Positions 25,126-33,855 of a stretch of DNA of 64,000 nucleotides are shown here, piece by piece. The stretch lies in the NCBI RefSeq assembly GCF_019973775.1, contig NZ_AP025032.1, positions 1,798,001-1,862,000 on the forward strand, written 5' to 3'. Every line of letters begins with the position of its first letter. Position 1 is the first letter of the stretch. A program made the position numbers and the translations under genes. The notes beneath the pieces were generated by a model. It was given only the letters and a program-made list of their open reading frames with translations. It ran no database searches and was not told the origin of the DNA. The stretch comes from Aureimonas sp. SA4125. Its GTDB lineage: Bacteria > Pseudomonadota > Alphaproteobacteria > Rhizobiales > Rhizobiaceae.

Positions 25126-26160
25126 ATGACGCGATTTTTCACTCTGGCAGCCTCGGTCCTGCTCGGCCTTGCCGTGCTCGCCGGCCCGGCCGCGTCCCAG
25201 GACCAGCCGGGGGGCGTGCCGACGCAGGCAACGACCGATCCGAGCGGCCAGAACCCGACCGCCGCCGCGCCCACCGAAACCGAGCTTCTCAACGCCCTCA
25301 AGGGCGGCAAGATCGTCGGCCGCGTCACCATTCCCGATGGCAAGGCGGCCGTCCTGGAGCAGCCGGAGGGGCGCGACTACCGCAGCTTCCACGAGGGCTG
25401 GCTTCCCTGGATCGGCGGCATCGCCGTTCTCGGCATGCTGATCGCGCTCGCGCTGTTCTACATGACCCGCGGCCGTATCATGATGGAGGACGGCCCCGAT
25501 ACCGGCCGCAAGATCCTGCGCTTCGGCGCGATCGAGCGGATGAACCACTGGATGACCGCCTCGGCCTTCATTCTCCTGGCGCTGACCGGGCTGAACTATA
25601 TCTTCGGCAAGCGGCTGATCTTTCCCCTCGTCGGCCCCGACGCTTTCGCCGCCATGAGCCAGTGGAGCAAGTATATCCACAACTACGTCTCCTGGGCCTT
25701 CATGCTCGGTCTCGTCGTCATGATCCTGGTGTGGATCAAGGACAACATCCCCGACCGCACCGACGTGCGCTGGTTGAAGGAACTCGGCGGCTTCGCGGGC
25801 AAGGGCCACCCGCCGGCAAAACGCTTCAATGCCGGCCAGAAGGGCATATTCTGGTCGGTGGCGATCGGCGGAGTGGCCCTGTCGGCCACGGGCCTGGCAA
25901 TGCTTTTCCCGTTCACCGTCCTCGACGTCAACGGCATGCAGACGGCTCAGTACATCCATGCCATCGTCGGCGTCCTGCTCATCGCCATCATGATCGCCCA
26001 CATCTATATCGGCTCGCTCGGTATGGAGGGAGCCTACGATGCCATGGGAAGCGGCGAGGTCGACCTCCGCTGGGCCAAGACGCATCACAGCCTCTGGGTC
26101 GAAGAGGAAGAGGCGCGCGCGGCCAAGACGATTCGGCCCGGCGCGGTTCCGGCGGAGTAG
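25126..26160 (+). CDS. fdhC: formate dehydrogenase cytochrome b (gamma) subunit
   Basis: A 344-residue membrane subunit. It has a cleavable leader (residues 1-25), a Gln/Pro/Thr-rich periplasmic stretch, then about five membrane helices of the cytochrome b561 type. Candidate heme ligands include His in IERMNHWMTA, YIHNYVSW and YIHAIVG. It anchors FdhAB and passes electrons to quinone. The ATG at 25126 follows GGGCGGGG. The extra periplasmic N-terminal segment is a feature of this FDH type. Confidence 0.93.
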   Translation: MTRFFTLAASVLLGLAVLAGPAASQDQPGGVPTQATTDPSGQNPTAAAPTETELLNALKGGKIVGRVTIPDGKAAVLEQPEGRDYRSFHEGWLPWIGGIAVLGMLIALALFYMTRGRIMMEDGPDTGRKILRFGAIERMNHWMTASAFILLALTGLNYIFGKRLIFPLVGPDAFAAMSQWSKYIHNYVSWAFMLGLVVMILVWIKDNIPDRTDVRWLKELGGFAGKGHPPAKRFNAGQKGIFWSVAIGGVALSATGLAMLFPFTVLDVNGMQTAQYIHAIVGVLLIAIMIAHIYIGSLGMEGAYDAMGSGEVDLRWAKTHHSLWVEEEEARAAKTIRPGAVPAE

Positions 26161-26165
26161 AGACC

Positions 26166-27125
26166 ATGCAGCTCAAGATCCTTGCTCTGCTTCTCGCCAG
26201 TGGCAGCATCATTGCCCCAGCGGGTGCTCAGACGGCGTCGCCGCCCGCCGCCGAAGCGCCGGCCGCTGTCGTCGCACCGGCACCCGAGACCGGCGCGCAG
26301 GCCGCCCCGCAAGCGCCGGCCACCGCTCCAAACCAGGTTCCGGCAGCACCGACTGGCGTGACGCCGCCGGCGACCGCGACCGTCGCCGCACCCGCCGCGA
26401 CGGCTGCGGCGGGTGCGGCCAACATCTGCACCGAGCTCGTCGCCTATCTCACGCCGAAGCCGCCCGCGCCGCCGACGCCCGGCCAGCCGGCAGCGCCGAC
26501 GGCGGCAGCGACCCCGCCGCCTGCCGGGACCACGACGACCACCCCTGGCGCCGCCGCCCCGGCCACGGGCCAGGCCGCAGCGCCTGCCGCGACAGACGCT
26601 GCAGGTGTCGCGCCGGCCGCGGGCCAGATCGCGGCGACGACCGCCTCTGGCGCAGCTGCCGCGGCGACCGAAGGCCAGCCTGCCGCGCCTGCCGCGCCTG
26701 CAGCCTCCGGCACTGCCACCGCGCCGACTGCCGATCAGGCCGCGGCACCTGCCGCAGCTGCAGCGCAGGGCCAGTCACCCGGCGGCTCCGCCCAGGACGC
26801 CTCGAACCAGTCCGGCTCGGCCGTCGAGGCGCCCAACAGCGCCAACGCGCCCGCCGCGCAGGGCTCGGGCCAGAACGCGCCGCAGACTTCTGGTCTCTCG
26901 GCGCCAATCCCGACGTCTCCGGAAATCCTGAAGAAGGGGCCGACCATGTCGCTCGCCGAGGGGCAGGCGCTGGCTGACTCCAATGATATCGCCGGTTGTC
27001 AGAACGCCGCCCGTTCGATGCGCCGGGAGGGTGTCGACATGCCGCCCGCGCTGATGGCACTCGCCGCACTCGACCTGAAATTCCAAAAGACGGCCGCGCC
27101 CGCCGCGCCGGGAGGAACGCCGTGA
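26166..27125 (+). CDS. Ala/Pro-rich secreted protein of the FDH operon
   Basis: A 319-residue exported protein. A signal peptide (about residues 1-21) is followed by over 200 residues dominated by Ala, Pro, Thr and Gln, broken only by a short segment with ICTELVAYLTPKP near residue 87. The C-terminal 60 residues are folded in appearance (SLAEGQALADSNDIAGCQNA, RREGVDMPPALMALAALDLKF). The two Cys, in ICTEL and GCQN, could form a disulfide. It starts 5 bp after fdhC and overlaps the next gene by 4 bp, so it belongs to the operon. A periplasmic spacer or envelope tether is possible. No function is known to me. Confidence 0.78.
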   Translation: MQLKILALLLASGSIIAPAGAQTASPPAAEAPAAVVAPAPETGAQAAPQAPATAPNQVPAAPTGVTPPATATVAAPAATAAAGAANICTELVAYLTPKPPAPPTPGQPAAPTAAATPPPAGTTTTTPGAAAPATGQAAAPAATDAAGVAPAAGQIAATTASGAAAAATEGQPAAPAAPAASGTATAPTADQAAAPAAAAAQGQSPGGSAQDASNQSGSAVEAPNSANAPAAQGSGQNAPQTSGLSAPIPTSPEILKKGPTMSLAEGQALADSNDIAGCQNAARSMRREGVDMPPALMALAALDLKFQKTAAPAAPGGTP

Positions 27126-27310
27126 AATCGATCGTCTTCGGCCTTGCTCTCATGACCTGTATCGGCGTCGTGGCGGCCTTCGCCTTGGCCGAGGCGCAGC
27201 GACGCGCCTATGTCGTCTACAGCACCTCCGGCGCCAGAGTGGGTGACCCCGGCGAAAACCTCGTCGGCCCGGACTGGAGCGAGCCCGGCGACGGCGTGGC
27301 GGGGGGCTGA
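27122..27310 (+). CDS. small membrane-anchored or secreted protein ending the FDH operon
   Basis: A 62-residue protein starting at a GTG that overlaps the previous stop (GTGA). Residues 3-24 are hydrophobic and form a signal anchor or leader. The remainder is polar and Gly/Asp-rich (GARVGDPGENLVGPDWSEPG). The tight coupling supports a real gene. The short length and lack of a known family leave its role open. It ends 4 bp from the convergent TusA-like gene. Confidence 0.6.
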   Translation: MKSIVFGLALMTCIGVVAAFALAEAQRRAYVVYSTSGARVGDPGENLVGPDWSEPGDGVAGG

Positions 27311-27314
27311 GGGC

Positions 27315-27539
27315 TCAGCCACCCGCCTTTTCGATGGTGAACAGGATCGCCTGCGGCTCGCGCGATGTCGACACCAGGCGGTCGCCGGTCTCGTTCAGGA
27401 GGGCTGGGATATCGATGCCGGCCAGGGGATCGGTGCTGCGCACCGACAGCCTGTCGCCAGGCGCCATGCCCTTCAACGCTTTGCGCGTCTTCAGCGCCGG
27501 CAAGGGGCATTTCAGGCCGGTCAGGTCTAGCACGATCAT
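27315..27539 (-). CDS. TusA-family sulfur-carrier protein
   Basis: A 74-residue sulfur carrier. The N-terminal LDLTGLKCPLPALKTRKAL contains the CPxP persulfide site, with Cys in KCPLP at about residue 10. TusA homologues pass sulfur for tRNA thiolation, molybdopterin or FdhD-dependent sulfuration. The position between the FDH operon and the moeA-fdhD-mobA genes suggests a role in molybdenum-cofactor sulfur supply. It converges on the FDH operon. Confidence 0.88.
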   Translation of the reverse strand: MIVLDLTGLKCPLPALKTRKALKGMAPGDRLSVRSTDPLAGIDIPALLNETGDRLVSTSREPQAILFTIEKAGG

Positions 27540-27607
27540 GACGAAATTCTCCGGCAGGTGAGAGGGCCGTCAGGCGCGATGCGGACGGAGCTCGGTTGGC
27601 CCGCCCG

Positions 27608-28864
27608 TCAGATCAGGGCGGCATAGGGGATGAAGGCGACCGTCGCGCCGACCTCGGTGCCGGCACTCTCCTCGTCCAGTTCGACCAGGCCGTCGGTGTC
27701 GACCAGCGACGACAGGAGACCGGCTCCCTCACGGGGGAATTTGTGCGCCTCCAGCACGCCGTCTGCACCCTCCAGGAGGGTCACCCGCACATATTCGCGC
27801 CGTCCGCGCTTCTTGGCATAGGCGAAGGCGGCGCGCAGGGGCGTCGCTGGCAGCGCGGTCTCCTGCGTTCCGGCCAGCGCCAGGATGGCCGGTCGGGCGA
27901 TGCGGGCAAAGGTGACGAAGCTCGCGACCGGATTGCCGGGAAGGCCGATGAAGGCCGCACCCTTGACGACACCCATGGCGACCGGCCGTCCCGGCTTGAT
28001 GGCAACGCGCCAGAAGGTGAGGCTGCCCACCGCCTCCACGGCGGACTTCACGTGATCGGCCTCTCCGGTAGAGACGCCGCCCGAGGCGAGGATCAGGTCG
28101 TGATTGGCGGCAGCCTCGGCAAGCGCATCGGCGATCGGCCCGGCCGCGTCGGCGAGGATGCCGAGATCGGTGACGGTGCAGCCGAGACGCGCCAGCATCG
28201 CCATCAGCATGAAGCGGTTGGAATCGTAGACCTGGGCAGGTCCCAAAGGATCACCGGGCGCGACGATCTCGTTGCCGGTCGAGAACACTGCGACGCGGAC
28301 GCGCCGGAGCACGGCAACCTCGGTCTGACCGAGCGCCGCCAGCAGCGCCACGTCCTGCGGGCGCAGGCGGTGACCGGAGGCGATGACGATGCGGCCGGGC
28401 GCGACATCCTCGCCGGCCGGGCGGACATTGGCCCCGGGCGACAGGCCGGGCGGCAGGAGGATGCGGCCGGAGGGGTCGACGACCGTATCCTCCTGCATGA
28501 ACACCGTGTCGGCACCCGCCGGCATCGGCGCGCCGGTGAAGATGCGCACGGTCTCACCGGGCGCCAGCGGCCGCGACGGTGCCATGCCGGCCTGGATGCG
28601 GTCGGCGAGGGCGAATGCCTGCGGCGCATCCGTGGGCAGGTCGGTGCCCCGCACGGCGTAGCCGTCGACGGCCGAATTGGTGAAAGCGGGGAGGGGCAGG
28701 CCGGCCATGACGACCTCGCTCGTTACCCGCCCGTCGGCGAGGGCAAGGCCGACCCTCTCGGTCTCGGTGACGGGGAGAAGGCGCGTGCGGATCAGAGCGA
28801 CGGTCTCCGCCACGGTCCGCATCGGGCCGCCGAAAGCGAAGCAGTCGTCCGACAGTTGCGCCAT
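27608..28864 (-). CDS. moeA: molybdopterin molybdenumtransferase MoeA
   Basis: A 418-residue MoeA of normal length and domain order. The N-terminal AFTNSAVDGYAVRG motif, the central MoCF domain with GGVSTGEADHV, and a C-terminal beta-barrel are all present. It inserts molybdate into adenylylated molybdopterin. It is a canonical homologue, unlike the two others further on (32.7 and 31 kb). It is divergent from fdhD across 213 bp and 68 bp from the TusA-like gene. Confidence 0.92.
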   Translation of the reverse strand: MAQLSDDCFAFGGPMRTVAETVALIRTRLLPVTETERVGLALADGRVTSEVVMAGLPLPAFTNSAVDGYAVRGTDLPTDAPQAFALADRIQAGMAPSRPLAPGETVRIFTGAPMPAGADTVFMQEDTVVDPSGRILLPPGLSPGANVRPAGEDVAPGRIVIASGHRLRPQDVALLAALGQTEVAVLRRVRVAVFSTGNEIVAPGDPLGPAQVYDSNRFMLMAMLARLGCTVTDLGILADAAGPIADALAEAAANHDLILASGGVSTGEADHVKSAVEAVGSLTFWRVAIKPGRPVAMGVVKGAAFIGLPGNPVASFVTFARIARPAILALAGTQETALPATPLRAAFAYAKKRGRREYVRVTLLEGADGVLEAHKFPREGAGLLSSLVDTDGLVELDEESAGTEVGATVAFIPYAALI

Positions 28865-29077
28865 GCCGCTCCCTTTGTCCTCGGCCAGCGCCTGCCGCCT
28901 GTCGCCGCCAAGGCGGCTTAACAGCCTGAAACCAATGGAGCAAGCGCACCGCTCCAGGGCCGCGGCAACCTGTCCCGGAGCGGATGCCGGCGTTTTTCGC
29001 GCCCCGCGCTGCTGGAGAGGCTATAGGGTCAGCCCATCCGGTCCGCCCTCGGGCCGGCTGCCTGTTGCGAGGATTTC

Positions 29078-29980
29078 ATGCAAAGCCAGAACCCGTTGGT
29101 CGTGATGCCCAACCCTTCCGACCCCCGGCTGACCGCCAAGGTCGGCGGCCTGGACCATACCGGCGCCGGGGTCGACATCAGCGTTCCCGTCGAGCGCACG
29201 TTGACGCTCTACCTCAACGCGCAGGAGATCGTCACCATGATGACGATCGGCGACTATCCGGAATATCTGGCCCTCGGCTATCTGTTCAACCAGAACATGC
29301 TGCACGACGACGACCGGGTAACGGCGGTCGACTACGACGAAGACCTCGGCGTCGTGGTCGTGCGGACCGAGCGCGGCACGGACTATGAGGCCAAGCTGAA
29401 GAAGCGGACGCTGACCTCCGGTTGCGCCCAGGGCACCGCCTTCGGCGACCTCCTGGAATCGATGGAGGGCGTGTCGCTGCCGGCGGCGGAACTGCGGACC
29501 TCCTGGCTCTACCGGCTGACCCGCAGCGTCAACACGACCCCCTCGCTCTATCTCGAAGCCGGCTCGATCCATGGCTGCGTCCTTTGCCGGGAGGGCGAGC
29601 CGATCTGCTACATGGAGGATGTCGGCCGTCACAACGCCGTCGACAAGATCTCCGGCTGGCTCTACCGCAACGATGTGCCGACCGCCGACAAGATCATGTA
29701 CACCACCGGCCGGCTGACCTCGGAAATGGTGATCAAGACGGTGCGCATGGGCCTCCCGATCCTCGTCTCGCGCTCGGGCTTCACCTCCTGGGGCGTCGAC
29801 CTCGCACGCAAGGCCGGCCTGACGCTGGTCGGTCGCGCCCGCGGCAAGCGCTTCATCGTCGCCTCCGGCCAGGAGCGGATCGTCTTCGACGAGGACCCGG
29901 CCGCCATCGCCGACGAGCCGACGCGCGACAAGGGCCGGATCGGCGTGCGCGCGGCAAGAGGAGCAGGAACCCATGACTGA
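29078..29980 (+). CDS. fdhD: formate dehydrogenase accessory sulfurtransferase FdhD
   Basis: A 300-residue FdhD, which transfers sulfur from a cysteine desulfurase to the cofactor of formate dehydrogenase. The signature [12 protein letters not shown] / [10 protein letters not shown] is present. At the usual CxxC persulfide loop the sequence is SGCAQG, so Cys116 is kept and the second Cys is replaced by Gly. It overlaps mobA by 8 bp and is divergent from moeA. The RBS GAGGATTTC precedes the ATG. Confidence 0.92.
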   Translation: MQSQNPLVVMPNPSDPRLTAKVGGLDHTGAGVDISVPVERTLTLYLNAQEIVTMMTIGDYPEYLALGYLFNQNMLHDDDRVTAVDYDEDLGVVVVRTERGTDYEAKLKKRTLTSGCAQGTAFGDLLESMEGVSLPAAELRTSWLYRLTRSVNTTPSLYLEAGSIHGCVLCREGEPICYMEDVGRHNAVDKISGWLYRNDVPTADKIMYTTGRLTSEMVIKTVRMGLPILVSRSGFTSWGVDLARKAGLTLVGRARGKRFIVASGQERIVFDEDPAAIADEPTRDKGRIGVRAARGAGTHD

Positions 29981-30602
29981 CACCATCTGCGAGACGGTCG
30001 GCGTCGTCCTCGCCGGCGGGCTGGCCCGGCGCATGGGCGGCGGCGACAAGCCGCTGCGCACGATCGGCGGACGTACCATCCTCGACCACGTGCTGGCGCG
30101 GCTGGCGCCGCAATGCGACACGCTCGTCGTCAACGCCAATGGCGATCCCGCGCGCTTTGCCCATTATGGCCTGCCGGTCGTGCCCGACACGGTCGCCGGC
30201 CATCCCGGTCCGCTCGCGGGCGTGCTGGCCGCACTCGACTGGGCCGCCGAGCATCGGCCGGAGGCGGAGTTCGTCGTGACCGCGCCCGGCGACTGTCCGT
30301 TTCTGCCGCGCGACCTCGTCGCCCGGCTGCAGGCTGCGCGGATCGACGGGGATGCGGATCTCTCCGTCGCACAATCCGGCGGGCAGACGCATCCGGTGAT
30401 CGGGCTCTGGCGCGTCGCGCTGCGGGCCGACCTGCGCAAGGCGCTGGTCGAGGAGGACATCCGCAAGATCAGCCGCTGGCAGGAGCGCCACGCCTGCGTC
30501 CTCGTCGACTGGCCGACCGAGCCCGTCGACCCCTTCTTCAACGCCAATACGCCCGAAGATCTCGGCGCCGCCGAGCGCCTGGCAATGCTGCTGCCCGACT
30601 GA
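29973..30602 (+). CDS. mobA: molybdenum cofactor guanylyltransferase MobA
   Basis: A 209-residue MobA. The N-terminal [16 protein letters not shown] motif binds GTP, and [11 protein letters not shown] follows. It converts Mo-MPT to bis-MGD, the form needed by FdhA. It overlaps fdhD by 8 bp, so the two are translationally coupled. It converges with the MoeA/PBP fusion gene with 64 bp between them. Confidence 0.93.
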   Translation: MTDTICETVGVVLAGGLARRMGGGDKPLRTIGGRTILDHVLARLAPQCDTLVVNANGDPARFAHYGLPVVPDTVAGHPGPLAGVLAALDWAAEHRPEAEFVVTAPGDCPFLPRDLVARLQAARIDGDADLSVAQSGGQTHPVIGLWRVALRADLRKALVEEDIRKISRWQERHACVLVDWPTEPVDPFFNANTPEDLGAAERLAMLLPD

Positions 30603-30666
30603 GAGTTCGGCCGCCGGTCCGGCAGGGGGTAAGGCCGGGCGGGCCGCTGCTCCATGTCCCGATGTC

Positions 30667-32661
30667 TCAGGCGGGGGTGAAGCCCGCCTCTTCGAGGCTT
30701 CGGCGCACGGCAGGGTCCTGCAGGGCGGCGAGGAAGGCGATCACCGCCGGCCGGTCCCGGCGCGCCGCGACGAGGGCAAAATCGTAATGCTCCTCGGCGA
30801 GCGGCAGAAAGCCGAGCCCTCTGGTCTCGGCCACCGGCCGGATGGTCACACCCCAGTCGGCCCGTCCCTGGACGACCGCTGCGGCCACGGCGTGGTGCGA
30901 GCGCGGCTGGTTCCAGTAGCCCCCCGGCCGCGCGGGGCCGAGCAGCGAGTCGATCAGGATCCGGGTCCCGGCGCCCTGGTTGCGGTTGACCATCAGGCAG
31001 TCGGGATCGGCGAGCGCCCGGCGGAGGGCTTCGGCTGCGGCATCCAGGCCTGCAAAGCGCGGGTCGTCCCGGCGGAAGACGAAGCCCTGCAGGCGGCGCC
31101 AGCCGGGCACGAGCGTCAGCCCCGGCGCAAGGAAGGGCGTGTTGTAGGACTTGGTTTCGGCGTCGAAGAGATGGATCGGAGCGAGGTCGCACTCGCCGCG
31201 CCGCGCGGCGGCGAGGCCCCCGAGACTGCCGACGGCGAGCGAGCGCACGCCGAGACCCGCCCGCACCAGCGGTGTCAGCACGCGGTCGAGCCCGGTGCAA
31301 TGGCTGCCGATGACGACGAGGTCGGGCAGACGAAGCTGCGGCGTCAAGAGCTGAACCGTCGCGCGGCTTCCCGCCGGCAGATGATCGGCCAGCGCTTCGA
31401 TGCGCAGAAATCCGTCCGCCGTCGCAAAGGAGGTGATCGCGCCGGAGCCCTTGCCGGTGGGATAGGCGACGAGGCCGTTCGCCGCCTCGACCAGCGAGAC
31501 CATCACGAACTCGGTCCGGCCGAGCTCGGACGGGATGCGGACCGGCACGCTTGCCTCGACGGTGTTTTCCGCGCGCGGCGGCAGACCGGCCATCTGGCGC
31601 AGCACCGGGGCGACCATGTCGTGGAAGGTGAAGATCGCCGAGGTCGGAAAGCCCGGCAGGATGACCACGGGCTTGCCGTCGCAGACGGCGAGGCAGAGCG
31701 GCTTTCCCGGTTTCAGCGCGACGCCGTGGGCGATGATGCCGGGAAGGCCGAGGCGCGAGACGATGCGGTGGCTGACATCGCCGGCGCCCTTGGATGTGCC
31801 GCCGGAGAGGATGAGCATGTCGTGGTCGGCGAGGGCCGCGCGCATCGCGGCTTCGAGCACCGCCTCGTCGTCGGGAAAGGCGCCGATGAAATGCGCCGCG
31901 CCGCCGTTTTCGGTCACCGCGGCGGTGATGATGGCGCCATTGGCATCGTGGACGCCGGCGGGACGGAGCGGCTCGCCGGGCTGGACCAGTTCATCCCCCG
32001 TCGACAGCACGGCGACAAGCGGCTTTGCCGCGACGCGAACTTCCGCGATGCCGGCGGCCGCCAGAATGCCGATTTCGCGCGCGCCAAGCAGAGTTCCGGC
32101 GCGAAGGAGCACGTCGCCGCCTGCGATGTCGGACCCGGCATAGGCGATGAACTGGCCAGGCGTCGCCGCGCGGCGGAAGGCGATGTTGCCGTCGTCGGCG
32201 ACGCCGCTGTGCTCGATCATGATCACGGCGTCGGCGCCGCGCGGAACGACGCCGCCGGTGGCGATCGGCGTCGCCGTGCCCGGTGACACGGCGAGCTTCG
32301 GTGCCGTGCCGCAGGCAATCGTCTCGCCGTTGACGACAAGCACGGCTGGCCGGTCCTCGCTCGCCGTTGCGACGTCGGCGGCACGCAGGGCGAAACCGTC
32401 GACGTTCGACCGGTCGAAGGGCGGCACGTCGCCGGGCGCGAACACGTCTCCGTGGAGCGGCATGCCGAGAGCGTCCGCAAGCGACCGTAGCTGCGAGAGC
32501 CGACCGCTCTGGCGCCCGGCGCTGAAAAGCGCCTCCCTGAAACGCTCCTGGGCGTCCTCGCGGGAGAGAATGGTCAGGAACTGGTTCTGCTCGAGGCCGG
32601 ACGCGTCGTTCGCTCGGGGCGGAAGGTGCGGGGGCGAGGAGGGTGGAAGATGGGGGGGCAT
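30667..32661 (-). CDS. MoeA fused to a PBP-like substrate-binding domain
   Basis: A 664-residue fusion. Residues about 20-420 are a MoeA-type molybdotransferase (DRSNVDGFAL, then LSGGTSKGAGDVSH). The rest is a periplasmic-binding-protein-like domain (PF12727 type) with GSHCTGLDRVL, NRNQGAGTRILIDSL and ADWGVTIRPVAE, which usually senses an oxyanion. It has no leader, so it is cytoplasmic. Last gene of the tungstate operon, 10 bp after the other MoeA-like gene. The start at 32661 (MPPHLPPS) avoids an upstream overlapping reading frame. A dedicated tungsten-insertion protein is the favoured inference. Confidence 0.88.
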   Translation of the reverse strand: MPPHLPPSSPPHLPPRANDASGLEQNQFLTILSREDAQERFREALFSAGRQSGRLSQLRSLADALGMPLHGDVFAPGDVPPFDRSNVDGFALRAADVATASEDRPAVLVVNGETIACGTAPKLAVSPGTATPIATGGVVPRGADAVIMIEHSGVADDGNIAFRRAATPGQFIAYAGSDIAGGDVLLRAGTLLGAREIGILAAAGIAEVRVAAKPLVAVLSTGDELVQPGEPLRPAGVHDANGAIITAAVTENGGAAHFIGAFPDDEAVLEAAMRAALADHDMLILSGGTSKGAGDVSHRIVSRLGLPGIIAHGVALKPGKPLCLAVCDGKPVVILPGFPTSAIFTFHDMVAPVLRQMAGLPPRAENTVEASVPVRIPSELGRTEFVMVSLVEAANGLVAYPTGKGSGAITSFATADGFLRIEALADHLPAGSRATVQLLTPQLRLPDLVVIGSHCTGLDRVLTPLVRAGLGVRSLAVGSLGGLAAARRGECDLAPIHLFDAETKSYNTPFLAPGLTLVPGWRRLQGFVFRRDDPRFAGLDAAAEALRRALADPDCLMVNRNQGAGTRILIDSLLGPARPGGYWNQPRSHHAVAAAVVQGRADWGVTIRPVAETRGLGFLPLAEEHYDFALVAARRDRPAVIAFLAALQDPAVRRSLEEAGFTPA

Positions 32662-32671
32662 CGGAGTGACC

Positions 32672-33832
32672 TCAGACCGCTTCAAACAGGGCGAAGGCCT
32701 CGACCGCCATGCCGGCGGCGAAGCCTTCGCTGGCACCGGGGACGATGAGGAAAGCATCGGCGCGGCCAAGGCTTTCCAGCGAGAACGTGCCGGTCGCGAT
32801 GGGCGCGAGCGCGGCGCCCTGATGCTGCAGCAGGACGAGTTCGGCAAGACCACCGGACGATGCGATCTTGCCCGCCAGCGGAAGGGTCGAGGTGAGCCTT
32901 TGCCGCCGGCCGGACAGGCGGTCGAGGACGGGGCGCAACAGCGCCAGGGTCGCCGCGACCGCCTCGCCTGGCGTGCCGGGGAGCGCGATCACCGGAAGTC
33001 CAGCGATACGCCCGACCGCTGCACTGCCGCCAGGCCGCAGGGCAACGCCGTGACGCAGCGTCTCGGCGCGCGACTTGAGGGCGGCGACGGTATGGTCCTT
33101 CGCGCCGCGGCCGGTGCCGCCGACGAGGACGAGAAGATCGCAGCCGTCGGCAAGCACCCGGTCGATCGCGGCTCCGATGGCCGCGAGATCGCGCGGAGTC
33201 ATGGCGATTGCCGCGATGGCGGCTCCCTCGCTGGCGGCGAAGTCGGCGACGAAAGCGGCCGACGGGCCGTGACGGTCGTTACCGACATTGACGATGGCGA
33301 CGCGGGGCCGGCGCACGGGAAGGCTCGTCCGCCCCAGCCGCCGGGCGATCAGGAGGTCGATGGGCGACACGCGCCGGCCGGGGGTCGTCGCCGACCCGCC
33401 GACGCGCAGATCGTCGCCGGCGCGGCGCATGCCCTGGCCTGGAAAAGCCTCGGCCATCGCCTCCACGAGGCCATCGCGACATTCGACGAGGCTCGCGTCG
33501 AGGACGCAGTCGCATCCCCCCGGCATCGGGCAGCCGACCTCCACCCGTCGTGGTTCTGTGAAGAAGGCGACGGGCGAATAGCTCGACGCTCCGACGAGGT
33601 CCGCCGCCGAGAAGGCGAACCCGTCGGCGGTCGCCTCGTCGGCGACGGGCAGGCCTTGCGCCACGGGTAGAGCCTCTGCCGCGACGGCGCCGAGGCTCAG
33701 ATCCAGGGCGAGGTCGACGGCGCCAACCGGCTCGAGCTTCTCCAGGAGAAGCGCAAGGGCGGTCTCCAGGCTCGTGAGGGCGGCAAAGACGCCGGCGGTC
33801 CCTGTGCCTTCGGGAGGCGCCTGTGTCGTCAT
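32672..33832 (-). CDS. MoeA-like molybdopterin-binding protein
   Basis: A 386-residue MoeA-like protein with departures from the canonical motifs. ATADGFAF stands for AVDGYA, and VGGTGRGAKDHT replaces GGxSxGxxD at the metal-insertion loop. The central MoCF domain has RVAIVNVGND. It is 23 bp downstream of tupA and 10 bp upstream of the MoeA/PBP fusion. It may act as the partner or scaffold of that fusion or insert tungstate. A non-catalytic role is also possible. Confidence 0.83.
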   Translation of the reverse strand: MTTQAPPEGTGTAGVFAALTSLETALALLLEKLEPVGAVDLALDLSLGAVAAEALPVAQGLPVADEATADGFAFSAADLVGASSYSPVAFFTEPRRVEVGCPMPGGCDCVLDASLVECRDGLVEAMAEAFPGQGMRRAGDDLRVGGSATTPGRRVSPIDLLIARRLGRTSLPVRRPRVAIVNVGNDRHGPSAAFVADFAASEGAAIAAIAMTPRDLAAIGAAIDRVLADGCDLLVLVGGTGRGAKDHTVAALKSRAETLRHGVALRPGGSAAVGRIAGLPVIALPGTPGEAVAATLALLRPVLDRLSGRRQRLTSTLPLAGKIASSGGLAELVLLQHQGAALAPIATGTFSLESLGRADAFLIVPGASEGFAAGMAVEAFALFEAV

Positions 33833-33855
33833 GCCGAACGGAATTCCTTGCGTCG

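Noticed and set aside
30787..32286. Plus-strand ORF of 499 codons
   Set aside because: Shadow of the MoeA/PBP fusion gene; no motif.
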